Assembly (NCBI GenBank): GCA_020199905.1
Contig: JAIVJS010000080.1
Coordinates: 1-41,781 of the forward strand
DNA from: Acidobacteriota bacterium
GTDB lineage: Bacteria > Acidobacteriota > Thermoanaerobaculia > UBA5066 > Gp7-AA6
Direction of reading: 5' to 3'
DNA length: 41,781 nucleotides
Shown here: piece by piece, positions 7,789-15,135 of the stretch
Layout of the letters: the number at the start of each line of letters is the position of its first letter
Position numbering within the stretch: the first letter of the stretch is position 1
The notes under the pieces: model-generated
Seen by the model: only the letters and a program-made list of their open reading frames with translations
Databases searched by the model: none
What the model was told of the DNA's origin: nothing
Program-made: the position numbers and the translations under genes

Positions 7789-8930
7789 TGCCCGTACAGT
7801 GGCGCCTCCTCCAGGCACTCGAAGGGGAACTCCCTCTGACCCCGCAGGGAGGCGATTTCCCAGAAGGTCTTCTCGCCTTCCCACTCGCGGAGAGGTTGAT
7901 AGAGAAACGCGTGGGCCTGGCAGTTGTTCGGCCGCTCGAAGTAGACGATGCAGACTCCCGCCGCCCGCGTTCCCGCCCGGACGCGGGTCGAATCCGGATA
8001 CCGCTTCCTCACCACCTCCACTGGGTCGAACGACCAGGCGTCGGGCGGCTCGCGCCGCTGCCGGTCGCGCAGGCGATCGACCTCGAGCGCAAACCCGGGC
8101 TGGTGGACGAGACCCCAGTACGAGAGCTCCACGGCGGGGCGGTCCGTGGTCCAGGGATCTTCCGGCGCTTCGGAGGCGATCCGGAACCGGTTCTCCCCGA
8201 AGACGAAGAAGGTCTTGAGGGTGAAGCTGCGGAAGCGCGCCGGCAACTCGCGATTCAGGAACGTGTCAATCGCCAGGCGCCGCTCGATTCCGTTGGGGTC
8301 GACGGAGACACTGACGGCCGACCGCGCGAGGGAGACGGAAAAAGTCGGCTCGAGCTTTCCCCTGGAGAGCCGGAGGGCGACCGTCTCATTCAACCCGGAA
8401 TCGCCGGGGTGCAGCATCTGGAAGACGACCTGCGGCCGGTCGTCGAACCGGAACCGGATGCTGCGGAACGACAGGAGCTGATCGCAGGTCGAGAGGTCGT
8501 CGCTCTGTCCGCAGCGCAGCGGAACGTGGGCGATGAAGAGGGGCCGCCAGTCGTCGCCGAATCGCTTCAGCACCACCAGCAACGAGCTCTCGAACGGGAG
8601 CCGGTAGCGCGACACGAACCCGATGGCCGGAGTTTCTTCGGGCAGCCGGAGGACCGTGCCAATGCCGTCCACCAGAACCTCGCTGACCCCATCGCGATCG
8701 AGATCCACCTCCTCGACGTGAAGCAGGCGGGAAAACGTGATGTCGCGGCTCGAGAAACGGACGCGTTCGCGCGGCATGATTCCTTTCCGGGGTTCTTCGA
8801 CGCGAGGCGGCGCCTGGGGTGTGGGGATGCGAGTCGGCGTCCGCGCCGGCCGAACCGGGGCGGCGGCGATCGATCCGCACAGGAGCAGGGCGAAGGACGT
8901 CGCGGCAGCCGGGCGGAGCGCGTCACGCAT
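7785..8930 (-). CDS. Secreted protein of unknown function
   Basis: This 381-residue protein starts at the ATG at 8928-8930, chosen because a signal peptide follows directly (ALRPAAATSFALLLCGSIAA). A proline/threonine-rich linker (PARTPTRIPTPQAPP) leads to a beta-rich body with an FG-GAP-like phrase (VDLDRDGVSEVLVDGIGT), a cysteine pair (RCGQSDDLSTCDQLL) and a second pair towards the end (CIVYFERPNNCQ). I do not recognise the family. It is convergent with the outer-membrane gene and separated from it only by heptamer repeats. Confidence 0.7.
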   Translation of the reverse strand: MRDALRPAAATSFALLLCGSIAAAPVRPARTPTRIPTPQAPPRVEEPRKGIMPRERVRFSSRDITFSRLLHVEEVDLDRDGVSEVLVDGIGTVLRLPEETPAIGFVSRYRLPFESSLLVVLKRFGDDWRPLFIAHVPLRCGQSDDLSTCDQLLSFRSIRFRFDDRPQVVFQMLHPGDSGLNETVALRLSRGKLEPTFSVSLARSAVSVSVDPNGIERRLAIDTFLNRELPARFRSFTLKTFFVFGENRFRIASEAPEDPWTTDRPAVELSYWGLVHQPGFALEVDRLRDRQRREPPDAWSFDPVEVVRKRYPDSTRVRAGTRAAGVCIVYFERPNNCQAHAFLYQPLREWEGEKTFWEIASLRGQREFPFECLEEAPLYGH

Positions 8931-9030
8931 GGGTCGTAGGCCTCGGTTTGAATCGGGGAAAGCTCGAACATTGTGGGTCCTCGCGGCCGGATCTTCAACG
9001 GGAAACGATTCAACCCGGGGATGAACCACC

Positions 9031-9074
9031 GCCGCCTCCCCCACCGCCTTACGCCTCCCGCCTCCCGCCTTCCG
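9031..9074. repeat. Heptanucleotide repeat (GCCTCCC class)
   Basis: Imperfect CGCCTCC/GCCTTCC units in register lie immediately before the start of the amidohydrolase gene at 9082. The sequence is unrelated to the AGCTGTC class but has the same 7-base period. Confidence 0.7.
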
Positions 9075-9081
9075 TCCTAAT

Positions 9082-9936
9082 ATGGCGCCCTTGCGCGTCT
9101 TCGATTGCCACATCCACATTCAGCCCTGGCGGCAGATGCACCCGCGCGCCCGCGCCCTGATGACGCGCGGTCGCTCCGACGTCGAAGCGGTCCAGGGGGC
9201 GCAGGACGACCCGGAGGAGCTGCTGCGGATCCTCGATCAGCAGGGGATCGAACGGGCGGCCCTCATCAACTACAGCGCGGCGGAGGTGATCGGATTCGAC
9301 GCCACCGTCAACGAGTGGGTCTCGGCGTTCGTCCGCGGCCACTCCGACCGGCTCGTAGCGGTCGGGTCCGTGCACCCGCGGGAGACGCCGGACGCGGGAG
9401 AGCGGGCGGAGAGGCTCTTCGGCGACCTCGGGATCCGCATGCTCAAGATCCATCCGCCCCACCAGCTGTTCGCCGCGAACGCGTACCGGGACGGAGACGA
9501 GGCGCTCGGGCAGATCTATGCGGCCGCCGAACGGGCGCGCCGGCCGGTCATGATCCACACGGGGACGTCGGTCTTCCCCGGAGCGCGCAACCGCTTCGCG
9601 GACCCCATGGCTGCGGACGACGTGGCGATCGACTTTCCCGACCTCAACCTCATTTTGGCGCACGCCGGAAGACCTCTCTACATGCCGACCGCCCTCTTTC
9701 TGGCGCGGCGGCACCCCAACGTCCACCTCGATCTCTCAGGCATCCCGCCGAAGAGACTTCTCGAGTACCTTCCGCGGCTGGAGGACCTCGCCGACAAGTG
9801 CCTCTGGGGCACCGACTATCCGAGCCCGGGGGTCCTGTCGATGCGGCGCAACGTGGACGACTTCCTGACGCTGCCGCTCTCCGAGGAGACGCGGCGCAAG
9901 ATCCTCTGGGAGAACGGAGCGAGGCTGATTGCGTGA
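9082..9936 (+). CDS. Amidohydrolase-2 family TIM-barrel hydrolase
   Basis: The 284-residue protein opens with the metal motif FDCHIHIQP, has KIHPPHQLF and VMIHTGTSVFPGARN in the barrel, and AHAGRP and LWGTDYPSPG near the end, as in amidohydrolase-2 proteins (PF04909), relatives of aminocarboxymuconate-semialdehyde decarboxylase. Such enzymes use one zinc ion for hydrolysis or non-oxidative decarboxylation of carboxylic acids. The substrate cannot be inferred. It is in the same orientation as the 3-hydroxyacyl-CoA dehydrogenase 71 bases downstream, so the two may share a transcript and act on an acyl compound. Confidence 0.85.
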   Translation: MAPLRVFDCHIHIQPWRQMHPRARALMTRGRSDVEAVQGAQDDPEELLRILDQQGIERAALINYSAAEVIGFDATVNEWVSAFVRGHSDRLVAVGSVHPRETPDAGERAERLFGDLGIRMLKIHPPHQLFAANAYRDGDEALGQIYAAAERARRPVMIHTGTSVFPGARNRFADPMAADDVAIDFPDLNLILAHAGRPLYMPTALFLARRHPNVHLDLSGIPPKRLLEYLPRLEDLADKCLWGTDYPSPGVLSMRRNVDDFLTLPLSEETRRKILWENGARLIA

Positions 9937-9988
9937 GGAAGGCGAAAGACGGACGGCGATGGGCGAGGAGATGCGGCGCCGGGCGCGA

Positions 9989-10022
9989 AGCTGAGAACTG
10001 AAAGCTGATGACTGACGACTCC
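9989..10022. repeat. Heptanucleotide repeat carrying the start of the next gene
   Basis: AGCTGAG, AACTGAA, AGCTGAT, GACTGAC and GACTCCA follow in register. The ATG at 10008-10010 used by the 3-hydroxyacyl-CoA dehydrogenase falls inside the third and fourth units, and no Shine-Dalgarno sequence is visible upstream. Confidence 0.8.
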
Positions 10023-10886
10023 AGAATCGTTCTCATCGTGGGCGGCGGCACCATGGGGCGCGGGATCGCCGGTGTCTGCGCGCTCGCCGGATTCGACACG
10101 CTCATCTACGAGGCCGACGTCGCCGCGCGCGGCCGCGTTCCGTCCTCGATTCACGCCTCCTGGAAACGCGCCGTCGACTCGGGAAAGCTCGACTCGGAGA
10201 AAGTGCGGGAGGCGGCCGACCGTGTCCGGACCATCGCCGGGATCGAAGAGGGGGCCGGCGCGGCGTACGTCGTCGAGGCCGTTCCGGAATCCCTTCCCTT
10301 GAAGGAAAAGATCTTCCGTGACCTCGACCGGGTCTGCGCCGGCGCACGGCTGCTCGGCAGCAACACGTCCTCCCTCTCGATCGCGTCGATCGCCCGCGCG
10401 GCCGCCCGGCCGGATCGCGTCATCGGAATCCACTTCTTCAACCCGGTCGCGGTGATGCCGCTGATCGAGATCGTCTACGGCCCCGGGACGTCCGAGGCGA
10501 CGATCGCGGCAGCCGGCGAGTTTGCGGCGGCGCTCGGCAAGAAGACGGTCCGCGTGAAGGACGCGCCGGGTTTCGCGACCTCGCGACTCGGGGTGGCGCT
10601 CGGGCTCGAAGCGATGAGGATGGTCGAGGAGGGGATTGCCTCGGCCGCCGACATCGACCGGGCGATGGAGCTCGGATACGGCCACCGGATGGGGCCGCTG
10701 AAGACGACCGACCTCGTGGGCCTCGACGTCCGCCTCTCGATCGCCGAGGCCCTCGCGGCGGGACTCGATCCCGTGCGGTTCGCGCCGCCGAAGATCCTTC
10801 GCGAGCTCGTGGCGGAAGGGCGTCTCGGCAAGAAGTCGGGCCGGGGCTTCTATCGTTGGGAAGGGGACGACGCGAAGGAGGAGTAG
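10008..10886 (+). CDS. 3-hydroxyacyl-CoA (3-hydroxybutyryl-CoA) dehydrogenase
   Basis: The 292-residue protein matches the short, single-function HAD family. It has the NAD site VGGGTMGRGIAGVCALAGFD at residues 10-29, VVEAVPESLPLKEKIF, the SNTSSLSI catalytic serine region, and HFFNPVAVMPLIEIV with the catalytic histidine. The C-terminal half ends in the usual KKSGRGFYRWEG. It oxidises 3-hydroxyacyl-CoA to 3-ketoacyl-CoA in beta-oxidation, butanoate or aromatic-ring catabolism. No thiolase or enoyl-CoA hydratase lies nearby, so the pathway is open. The first residues (MTDDS) are encoded by repeat DNA. Confidence 0.92.
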   Translation: MTDDSRIVLIVGGGTMGRGIAGVCALAGFDTLIYEADVAARGRVPSSIHASWKRAVDSGKLDSEKVREAADRVRTIAGIEEGAGAAYVVEAVPESLPLKEKIFRDLDRVCAGARLLGSNTSSLSIASIARAAARPDRVIGIHFFNPVAVMPLIEIVYGPGTSEATIAAAGEFAAALGKKTVRVKDAPGFATSRLGVALGLEAMRMVEEGIASAADIDRAMELGYGHRMGPLKTTDLVGLDVRLSIAEALAAGLDPVRFAPPKILRELVAEGRLGKKSGRGFYRWEGDDAKEE

Positions 10887-10893
10887 CCCTCGG

Positions 10894-10959
10894 TGTCAGC
10901 TCTCAGCTGTCAGCTGTCAGTTTTCAGTTGTCGTCCTCCGCCCCTCGCCCTTCGCCTCC
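10894..10959. repeat. Two adjacent heptanucleotide tracts between convergent genes
   Basis: AGCTCTC, AGCTGTC, AGCTGTC, AGTTTTC and AGTTGTC (10894-10931) are followed by CGCCCCT, CGCCCTT and CGCCTCC (10939-10959). Two unrelated 7-base repeats thus sit side by side between the ends of two genes. Confidence 0.85.
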
Positions 10960-10960
10960 C

Positions 10961-11560
10961 CTACACATCACTCAGATCGAGGAGCTTCGGAACCGGCGGG
11001 CGCGCGGCGGCCGGGACGGGCGGGGCGGCGCGGCGGTCGGAGAGAAGGCGCGCTGTGACCACGAGGACCACGATCGCGACCGCGATCTCGGCGGCGAAGA
11101 AGGATGTCGAGAGCCGGTGGTACCGGTCGAGCAGGATTCTCGACGGGTCGTTGGCGGGAAGGCGGTCGATCAGGCCGGGGGCCTCGGTTCGGATCCTGTC
11201 GATCGGGGGGATGAGCAGCTTCTCGATCACCACCGCCGCGATCATCCCGAGCACCGGCGCCCGCGTCAGGAGTGATCGCTGAAGGCGAGGGGCGGAAGAC
11301 CAGCGGCCGAGAAGCCAGGACGTCAGGAAGAGGACCGCGAAGCTCGCCTCGGCGAACCAGCAGGCGCGGATCAGGATCGGGCTCTGAAGGGCGCCGGCCA
11401 GGTCCCGCGTGGGAAGAACCTTGAACGCCGACGGCGCCACCGCCGCCCCGAAGAAGAGGGGCGGCCCGATCGCCAGCGCGAGCGCAAAGAGGTGCGCCCC
11501 CAGCACCAGCGAGAACAACCCCGGTGAGGGGGGACGAACCGCCGGAGGAATGGGAGTCAT
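10961..11560 (-). CDS. DUF4149 (TMEM205-like) membrane protein
   Basis: This 199-residue protein starts at the ATG at 11558-11560, overlapping the mqnD-like stop (ATGA). Four hydrophobic segments are visible: SLVLGAHLFALALAIGPPLF, ASFAVLFLTSWLLG, LGMIAAVVIEKLLIPP and FFAAEIAVAIVVLVVTARLL. PLFFGAAVAPSAFKVLP after the first is typical of DUF4149/TMEM205. The role is unknown. The C-terminus is a proline/alanine-rich cytoplasmic tail ending KLLDLSDV. The overlap implies translation coupled to the upstream mqnD-like gene. Confidence 0.8.
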   Translation of the reverse strand: MTPIPPAVRPPSPGLFSLVLGAHLFALALAIGPPLFFGAAVAPSAFKVLPTRDLAGALQSPILIRACWFAEASFAVLFLTSWLLGRWSSAPRLQRSLLTRAPVLGMIAAVVIEKLLIPPIDRIRTEAPGLIDRLPANDPSRILLDRYHRLSTSFFAAEIAVAIVVLVVTARLLSDRRAAPPVPAAARPPVPKLLDLSDV

Positions 11561-12510
11561 AGCCGCTTCTTTTCGGTTCCCGATCGAGTTGACCGCGGAG
11601 TACCGCGGCCGTCTCGCTCCCGTTGGTCGCTCGGCTCCCGTTTCCCGTTTCCCGGCTCTCGGTCCGGCTCCGGCGCGTACTCCGCCGTCACGGCCGGCAC
11701 GAGCCCCGCGGCGTGGGCGCGGTCGAGCAGCAACTGGACGGCCCGGCGGCCCTCGGCGCCGTAGCCGCGGGTCCACTCGTTCACGTACATGCCGACGAAA
11801 CGGTCCGCCTTCATCGGGTCGAGGCCCCTCGCATACTTCATCGCGTGCGCGAGCGCCGCGTCCCGGTGCTCCAGGCCGTACTCGATCGAGCGAGACAGCG
11901 CGCGGGAGACGCGGGCAATCCGGTCCGGGCCGAGATCACGCCGCACGACGTTGCCGCCGAGAGGAAGAGGCAGGCCGGTCTCGTCCTTCCACCAGCGGCC
12001 CAGATCCACGACCTCCGTCAGCCCTTCCTCGGCGAACGTGAGCTGTCCCTCGTGGATCAGCACCCCGGCCTCGATCTCGCCGTCCCGCACTCCCTCGAGA
12101 ATCGTGTCGAAGCCGCGGATCTCCGTGCGGACTCCCGGCGCCCAGAGCGCAAGGGCGAGGGCGGCGGTCGTGCGGGCGCCCGGCGACGCGACCGTCACGC
12201 CACCGGAGGAGATCTCCTCGCGCGTCATCGGGCGCCGCGACACGAGGACCGGGCCGTACCCGTCTCCGAACGAGGCGCCATGAGGGAGGAGCAGGTAGCG
12301 GTCCGCGAGATACGCGTAGGCGTGAAAGGAGACGGCCGTGACGGCGAGCTCGCCCGCGAGAGCGCGGCGATTGAGCGACTCGATGTCGGAGAGCTCGTGA
12401 TGAAAGGAGAGACCCTCCGTGTCCACCCGGCCTTCCGCGAGCGCGTAGAACATGAACGCGTCGTCGGAGTCGGGACTGTGAGCGAGCGTGATGAGGTCGG
12501 GTGAGGTCAC
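11557..12510 (-). CDS. mqnD: MqnA/MqnD-family protein (probable 1,4-dihydroxy-6-naphthoate synthase)
   Basis: The 317-residue periplasmic-binding-protein-fold enzyme has the family signature near the N-terminus (LAHSPDSDDAFMFYALAEG). LSDIESLNRRALAGELAVTA, VASPGARTTAALAL, LIHEGQLTFAEEGL and PLPLGGNVVRRDLG follow in the usual order. MqnD acts late in the futalosine route to menaquinone, converting cyclic dehypoxanthine futalosine to dihydroxynaphthoate; some close homologues are only called MqnA/MqnD/SBP. The start is GTG at 12508-12510. From about residue 282 (EPDREPGNGKRE onward) the tail is encoded by heptamer and dispersed-repeat DNA and is not part of the enzyme fold. No other mqn gene is in the window. 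Confidence 0.75.
   Translation of the reverse strand: MTSPDLITLAHSPDSDDAFMFYALAEGRVDTEGLSFHHELSDIESLNRRALAGELAVTAVSFHAYAYLADRYLLLPHGASFGDGYGPVLVSRRPMTREEISSGGVTVASPGARTTAALALALWAPGVRTEIRGFDTILEGVRDGEIEAGVLIHEGQLTFAEEGLTEVVDLGRWWKDETGLPLPLGGNVVRRDLGPDRIARVSRALSRSIEYGLEHRDAALAHAMKYARGLDPMKADRFVGMYVNEWTRGYGAEGRRAVQLLLDRAHAAGLVPAVTAEYAPEPDREPGNGKREPSDQRERDGRGTPRSTRSGTEKKRL
11576..11640 (+). repeat. Three-copy dispersed element, copy A (inside the mqnD-like 3' end)
   Basis: The core GACCGCGGAGTACCGCGG, followed by CCGTCTCGCTCCCG and TCGCTCGGCTCCCG, recurs at 20718-20784 (reverse) and 33999-34062. This copy lies wholly within the coding frame of the mqnD-like gene on the minus strand and encodes most of its last 30 residues. 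GTTTCCC heptamer units follow directly. Confidence 0.85.
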
Positions 12511-12654
12511 GGCGCGATTCTAGTTCGGGTAGGAGGTTACCGCCGCGCGACGGCGCGGCATCCCGGGATCGCCTCGATGCGTCGCGACGGAGAGCGGTGG
12601 AGCACCGCGGCGGGGAGCGTCCGATGCCCTCTTCTTCCTTGACTTCCTGAAGGC

Positions 12655-12766
12655 GGAAGCTGAGAATGAATAAAATTCTTTTTGCAAGAAATTTATGTTG
12701 TGCTCTGCGAGGAAACTTCTAAAATGAAATCGCCGGGTGGGTTGCAGCCCAACCGGCGATTTTAGG
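12655..12766. other. AT-rich segment with strong hairpin in the 12511-12889 spacer
   Basis: The 379-base spacer between the divergent mqnD-like gene and the small basic peptide has no convincing gene. Its centre is unusually AT-rich for this window. It ends in a stem of 10 perfect pairs (12727-12736 with 12753-12762) plus four inner pairs and a 6-base loop, followed by TTTTA. This could be a small RNA with its terminator, or the leader of the peptide gene. A second small hairpin (GCCCCT/GGGGGC) is near 12820-12834. Confidence 0.5.
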
Positions 12767-12889
12767 AACGTATGCGCAATCAATCGTTCGGCAGCGACAG
12801 ACTGAGGGCGACACGCCCCTCCACGGGGGCGGCAAAATTAGCATCTCGCCCGCAGGCTGTCAATCGGCTGTCGGGAGGGAGGTGACATC

Positions 12890-12961
12890 ATGGCTACCAA
12901 GAAGAAGGCCGCTTCCAAGAAGGGCGGTTCCAAGAAGGCGAGTTCGAAGAAAAAGAAGTAA
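12890..12961 (+). CDS. 23-residue lysine-rich basic peptide
   Basis: The ATG at 12890 is preceded at good spacing by a strong Shine-Dalgarno sequence (GGGAGGGAGGTGACATC). It encodes 23 residues: MATKKKAASKKGG, then SKK, ASSKK and KKK, with 12 lysines and otherwise only Ala, Ser, Gly, Thr and Met. An intrinsic terminator follows 28 bases after the stop, so this looks like a complete transcription unit. The composition recalls histone-H1-like lysine/alanine-rich tails, so nucleic-acid or ribosome binding is a guess. It is too short for most gene callers. Confidence 0.75.
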   Translation: MATKKKAASKKGGSKKASSKKKK

Positions 12962-12989
12962 GTAACTCAAGTACTTACGATTCTTTCAA

Positions 12990-13017
12990 GGGGGCCTTCG
13001 GGCCCCCGATTTTTTTG
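12990..13017 (+). terminator. Intrinsic terminator of the lysine-rich peptide gene
   Basis: GGGGGCC-TTCG-GGCCCCC forms a seven-pair GC stem with a UUCG tetraloop at 12990-13007, followed by GA and seven T residues. It is the clearest terminator in the window. Confidence 0.95.
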
Positions 13018-13079
13018 CCTTTTTCCTGTCCTCTTTTGAGACCGAAGCGGCTTCCCGCCGCGTCTCGGCCGCACCCCGT

Positions 13080-13100
13080 CTATATCTGAATTGTTATAGT
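13080..13100 (+). promoter_or_regulatory. Inverted repeat and -10-like box before padR
   Basis: CTATA at 13080-13084 and TATAG at 13095-13099 form an inverted repeat over an AT-rich stretch. TATAGT (13095-13100) could be the -10 box, placing the transcript start at or near the ATG at 13107 (leaderless mRNA). Autorepression by PadR is typical of the family; the site itself is inferred. Confidence 0.4.
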
Positions 13101-13106
13101 TGAACG

Positions 13107-13649
13107 ATGTCGCTCCCGCACGTTCTTCTCGGTCTCCTCTGGACGAGTCCGAGCACCGGCTACGACCTCGCGCGCTCTCTCGACGAGGACGTCGCGCCTC
13201 TCTGGCGCGCGGAGATCTCGCAGATCTACCCCGCGCTCGCCCGGCTCCGACGGGCGGGCTTCGTCCTGTTGAGGGTGCTCGGCCCCCGGCGCGGGCCCCG
13301 GCGGAACCTCTACCGGATCACGGCCGCCGGCCGGAGGGAGCTGAAGCGCTGGCTCTCGGAACCCTCCCCGGCGCCCTCGTCGAAGGACGAGGGACTGACG
13401 AGAATCGCCTTCCTCGAAGCCCTCCCGGCGCCCGAGCGCCGGGCGCTGCTCACCCGATACGAGCGGACGATCGCCGAGGAGATCCGGCGCCTGCGCGACA
13501 CGGCTCCCCCCGCCAGCTTTCTCCGGGAGGCACGGCGGGGGGCGATCGAGCGCCTGGAAGCGAGCCGGCGGTGGGTGCGCGCTCTCGCCGGCGAATCGAC
13601 GGTGGTCCCCTCCACCGCGGTCACCACCCCGCCGCAGAAGAAGAGATGA
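13107..13649 (+). CDS. PadR-family transcriptional regulator
   Basis: The 180-residue protein has the PadR winged helix at residues 1-90 (LLGLLWTSPSTGYDLARSLD, EISQIYPALARLRRAGFV, NLYRITAAGRRELKRWL) and a C-terminal dimerisation helix pair (RRALLTRYERTIAEEIRRLR, REARRGAIERLEASRRWV). PadR proteins are repressors released by phenolic or other ligands. The stop overlaps the next start (ATGA), so it is co-translated with the MocA-like gene and probably controls the molybdenum-enzyme cluster behind it. Confidence 0.88.
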   Translation: MSLPHVLLGLLWTSPSTGYDLARSLDEDVAPLWRAEISQIYPALARLRRAGFVLLRVLGPRRGPRRNLYRITAAGRRELKRWLSEPSPAPSSKDEGLTRIAFLEALPAPERRALLTRYERTIAEEIRRLRDTAPPASFLREARRGAIERLEASRRWVRALAGESTVVPSTAVTTPPQKKR

Positions 13650-14257
13650 CCGGCGCCCGGCCTCTGGCGGCCGTCGTGCCGGCGGCCGGGCGCTCGCATC
13701 GCATGGGGCGCGAGAAGGTCTTCCTCCCCTTCGGCGGTTCCACCTTCCTCGAAGCCATCCTCCGGACTCTCGGCTCGGAAGGAGTGCGCGACGTCGCGGT
13801 CGTCCTCCGCCCGGATCTCGGCGAAGCCGCCGCAATGGCGCGCGACTCCGGCGCCGGCGTGCTCTTCAATCCCGACCCCGATGCAGACATGGCCGAGTCG
13901 ATCCGGATCGGGCTCGACGCCGTCTCTCCGTCCGCGCAGGCGATCTTCATCTGGCCGGCCGATCACCCCGCCGTGGCCCGAGCGACGATCGCCGCGCTTT
14001 CCGCCGCCGGCTCGGAGGCCGACATCTGGATTCCGACTTGGAAGCAGCGCCGCGGTCATCCGGCGCTCCTCGGCCGCTCGCACGTCCCCGGCGTCTTTGC
14101 GCTGCGGCCCGGCGAAGGCCTGCGGGAGCTCTGGCACGGGCGCGGCGAAAGCGTCCGGGAGCTCGCGGTCCCCGACTCGGGGGTGATCGCGAACATCGAC
14201 ACGCCCGAACAGTACGAGGCCGCCCTGAGGGACTTCCCCGGGCGCGGAGCGCCGTAA
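13646..14257 (+). CDS. mocA: MocA-like molybdenum cofactor cytidylyltransferase
   Basis: The 203-residue nucleotidyltransferase has the signature VVPAAGRSHRMGREKVFLPF at residues 10-29 (the usual motif is L-A-A-G-x-S-x-R-M-G with a downstream lysine), then DADMAESIRIGLDAV and a WPADHPAV metal motif, RGHPALLGR and VIANIDTPEQY. These are the family features for attaching CMP to molybdopterin. Enzymes of the xanthine-oxidase family with MCD, such as PaoABC, need MocA. The gene directly precedes such an enzyme, which strengthens the call; a related cytidylyl- or guanylyltransferase is the alternative. Confidence 0.8.
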   Translation: MTGARPLAAVVPAAGRSHRMGREKVFLPFGGSTFLEAILRTLGSEGVRDVAVVLRPDLGEAAAMARDSGAGVLFNPDPDADMAESIRIGLDAVSPSAQAIFIWPADHPAVARATIAALSAAGSEADIWIPTWKQRRGHPALLGRSHVPGVFALRPGEGLRELWHGRGESVRELAVPDSGVIANIDTPEQYEAALRDFPGRGAP

Positions 14258-14417
14258 AAAAGACAGTTCTGGTGCGCCTCCCGCAGGAGCCGTCTCTCAC
14301 ACAAATCAACAGAGAGACCGCCGCTCACCGCAATTCTCTCCTCGGGCGCGGGGAGAGGGAAGGTGGCGATCCGGTCCCCGGGCGTATGATCGGACCCTTC
14401 TCTCGAGGAGGTTCCGA

Positions 14418-15134
14418 ATGGCCGACGACTCTCGATCCGGCTTCACGCGGCGCGACCTCGTCCGCGGCGCGCTCGTCGGGGCGGTGGCCGCCACTGCCGG
14501 CGCGAAGACGCCCGCGGAGGCGGACCGCGGGATCGGTCCGGGGGCGGTCCCCATCACGCTGCAGATCAATGGACAGACGCACCGGTTGACCGCCGAGCCG
14601 CGGGTCGTCCTCGCGGACGCTCTCCGGGACCGGCTCGGGTTGACCGGGACCAAAGTGGTCTGCGGGCGCGGCGCGTGCGGCGCGTGCACGGTCCTCGTCG
14701 ACGGAAACCCGGTCTGCTCCTGCCTTCTCCTGGCGGCCGAGGTCCAGGGCCGGAAGATCACGACGATCGAAGCGCTCGCGAGCGACGGCCGCATGAAGCC
14801 GATCCAGGAGGCCTTCGTCGCGGCCGACGCCCTTCAGTGCGGCTTCTGCACCTCCGGCATGGTGATGTCCTGCAAGGCGCTCCTCGACCGAACCCCGAAG
14901 CCCACGCGGGACGAGATACGGCACGCCGTATCGGGGAACCTCTGCCGCTGCGGGACCTATCCCCACGTCTTCGACGCCGTCGAGCGCGCCGCCGGAATCC
15001 GGACCGCCGAGGGACGCGCGCATCCGCCGGACGGGACTCCCGTTTTTCAGACGCTCGCCGCCTCACGGACGTTCACGAGCGACCAGAGAGTCGATGCCGG
15101 CGTGGCCGAGGCGCTCGACCTCGAGGAGGCCTGA
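14418..15134 (+). CDS. Tat-exported 2Fe-2S subunit of a PaoABC/xanthine-oxidase-type molybdenum enzyme
   Basis: The 238-residue protein begins with a twin-arginine signal (SGFTRRDLVRGALVGAVAAT). A plant-type 2Fe-2S domain follows (CGRGACGACTVLVDGNPVCS). A second 2Fe-2S domain has CGFCTSGMVMSC and GNLCRCGTYPHV, giving all eight cluster cysteines. A tail of about 45 residues follows (FQTLAASRTFTSDQRV onward). It carries electrons from the Mo centre, and the Tat signal means that the folded complex is exported to the periplasm, as with PaoA (YagT). A good Shine-Dalgarno sequence (GAGGAGG) precedes the ATG. The order is FeS-Mo-FAD rather than the enterobacterial FeS-FAD-Mo. Confidence 0.92.
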   Translation: MADDSRSGFTRRDLVRGALVGAVAATAGAKTPAEADRGIGPGAVPITLQINGQTHRLTAEPRVVLADALRDRLGLTGTKVVCGRGACGACTVLVDGNPVCSCLLLAAEVQGRKITTIEALASDGRMKPIQEAFVAADALQCGFCTSGMVMSCKALLDRTPKPTRDEIRHAVSGNLCRCGTYPHVFDAVERAAGIRTAEGRAHPPDGTPVFQTLAASRTFTSDQRVDAGVAEALDLEEA

Positions 15135-15135
15135 G

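Noticed and set aside
12520..12783. 87-residue minus-strand frame over the AT-rich hairpin
   Set aside because: It runs through the hairpin and the AT-rich segment, has no Shine-Dalgarno sequence, and its composition changes along its length.
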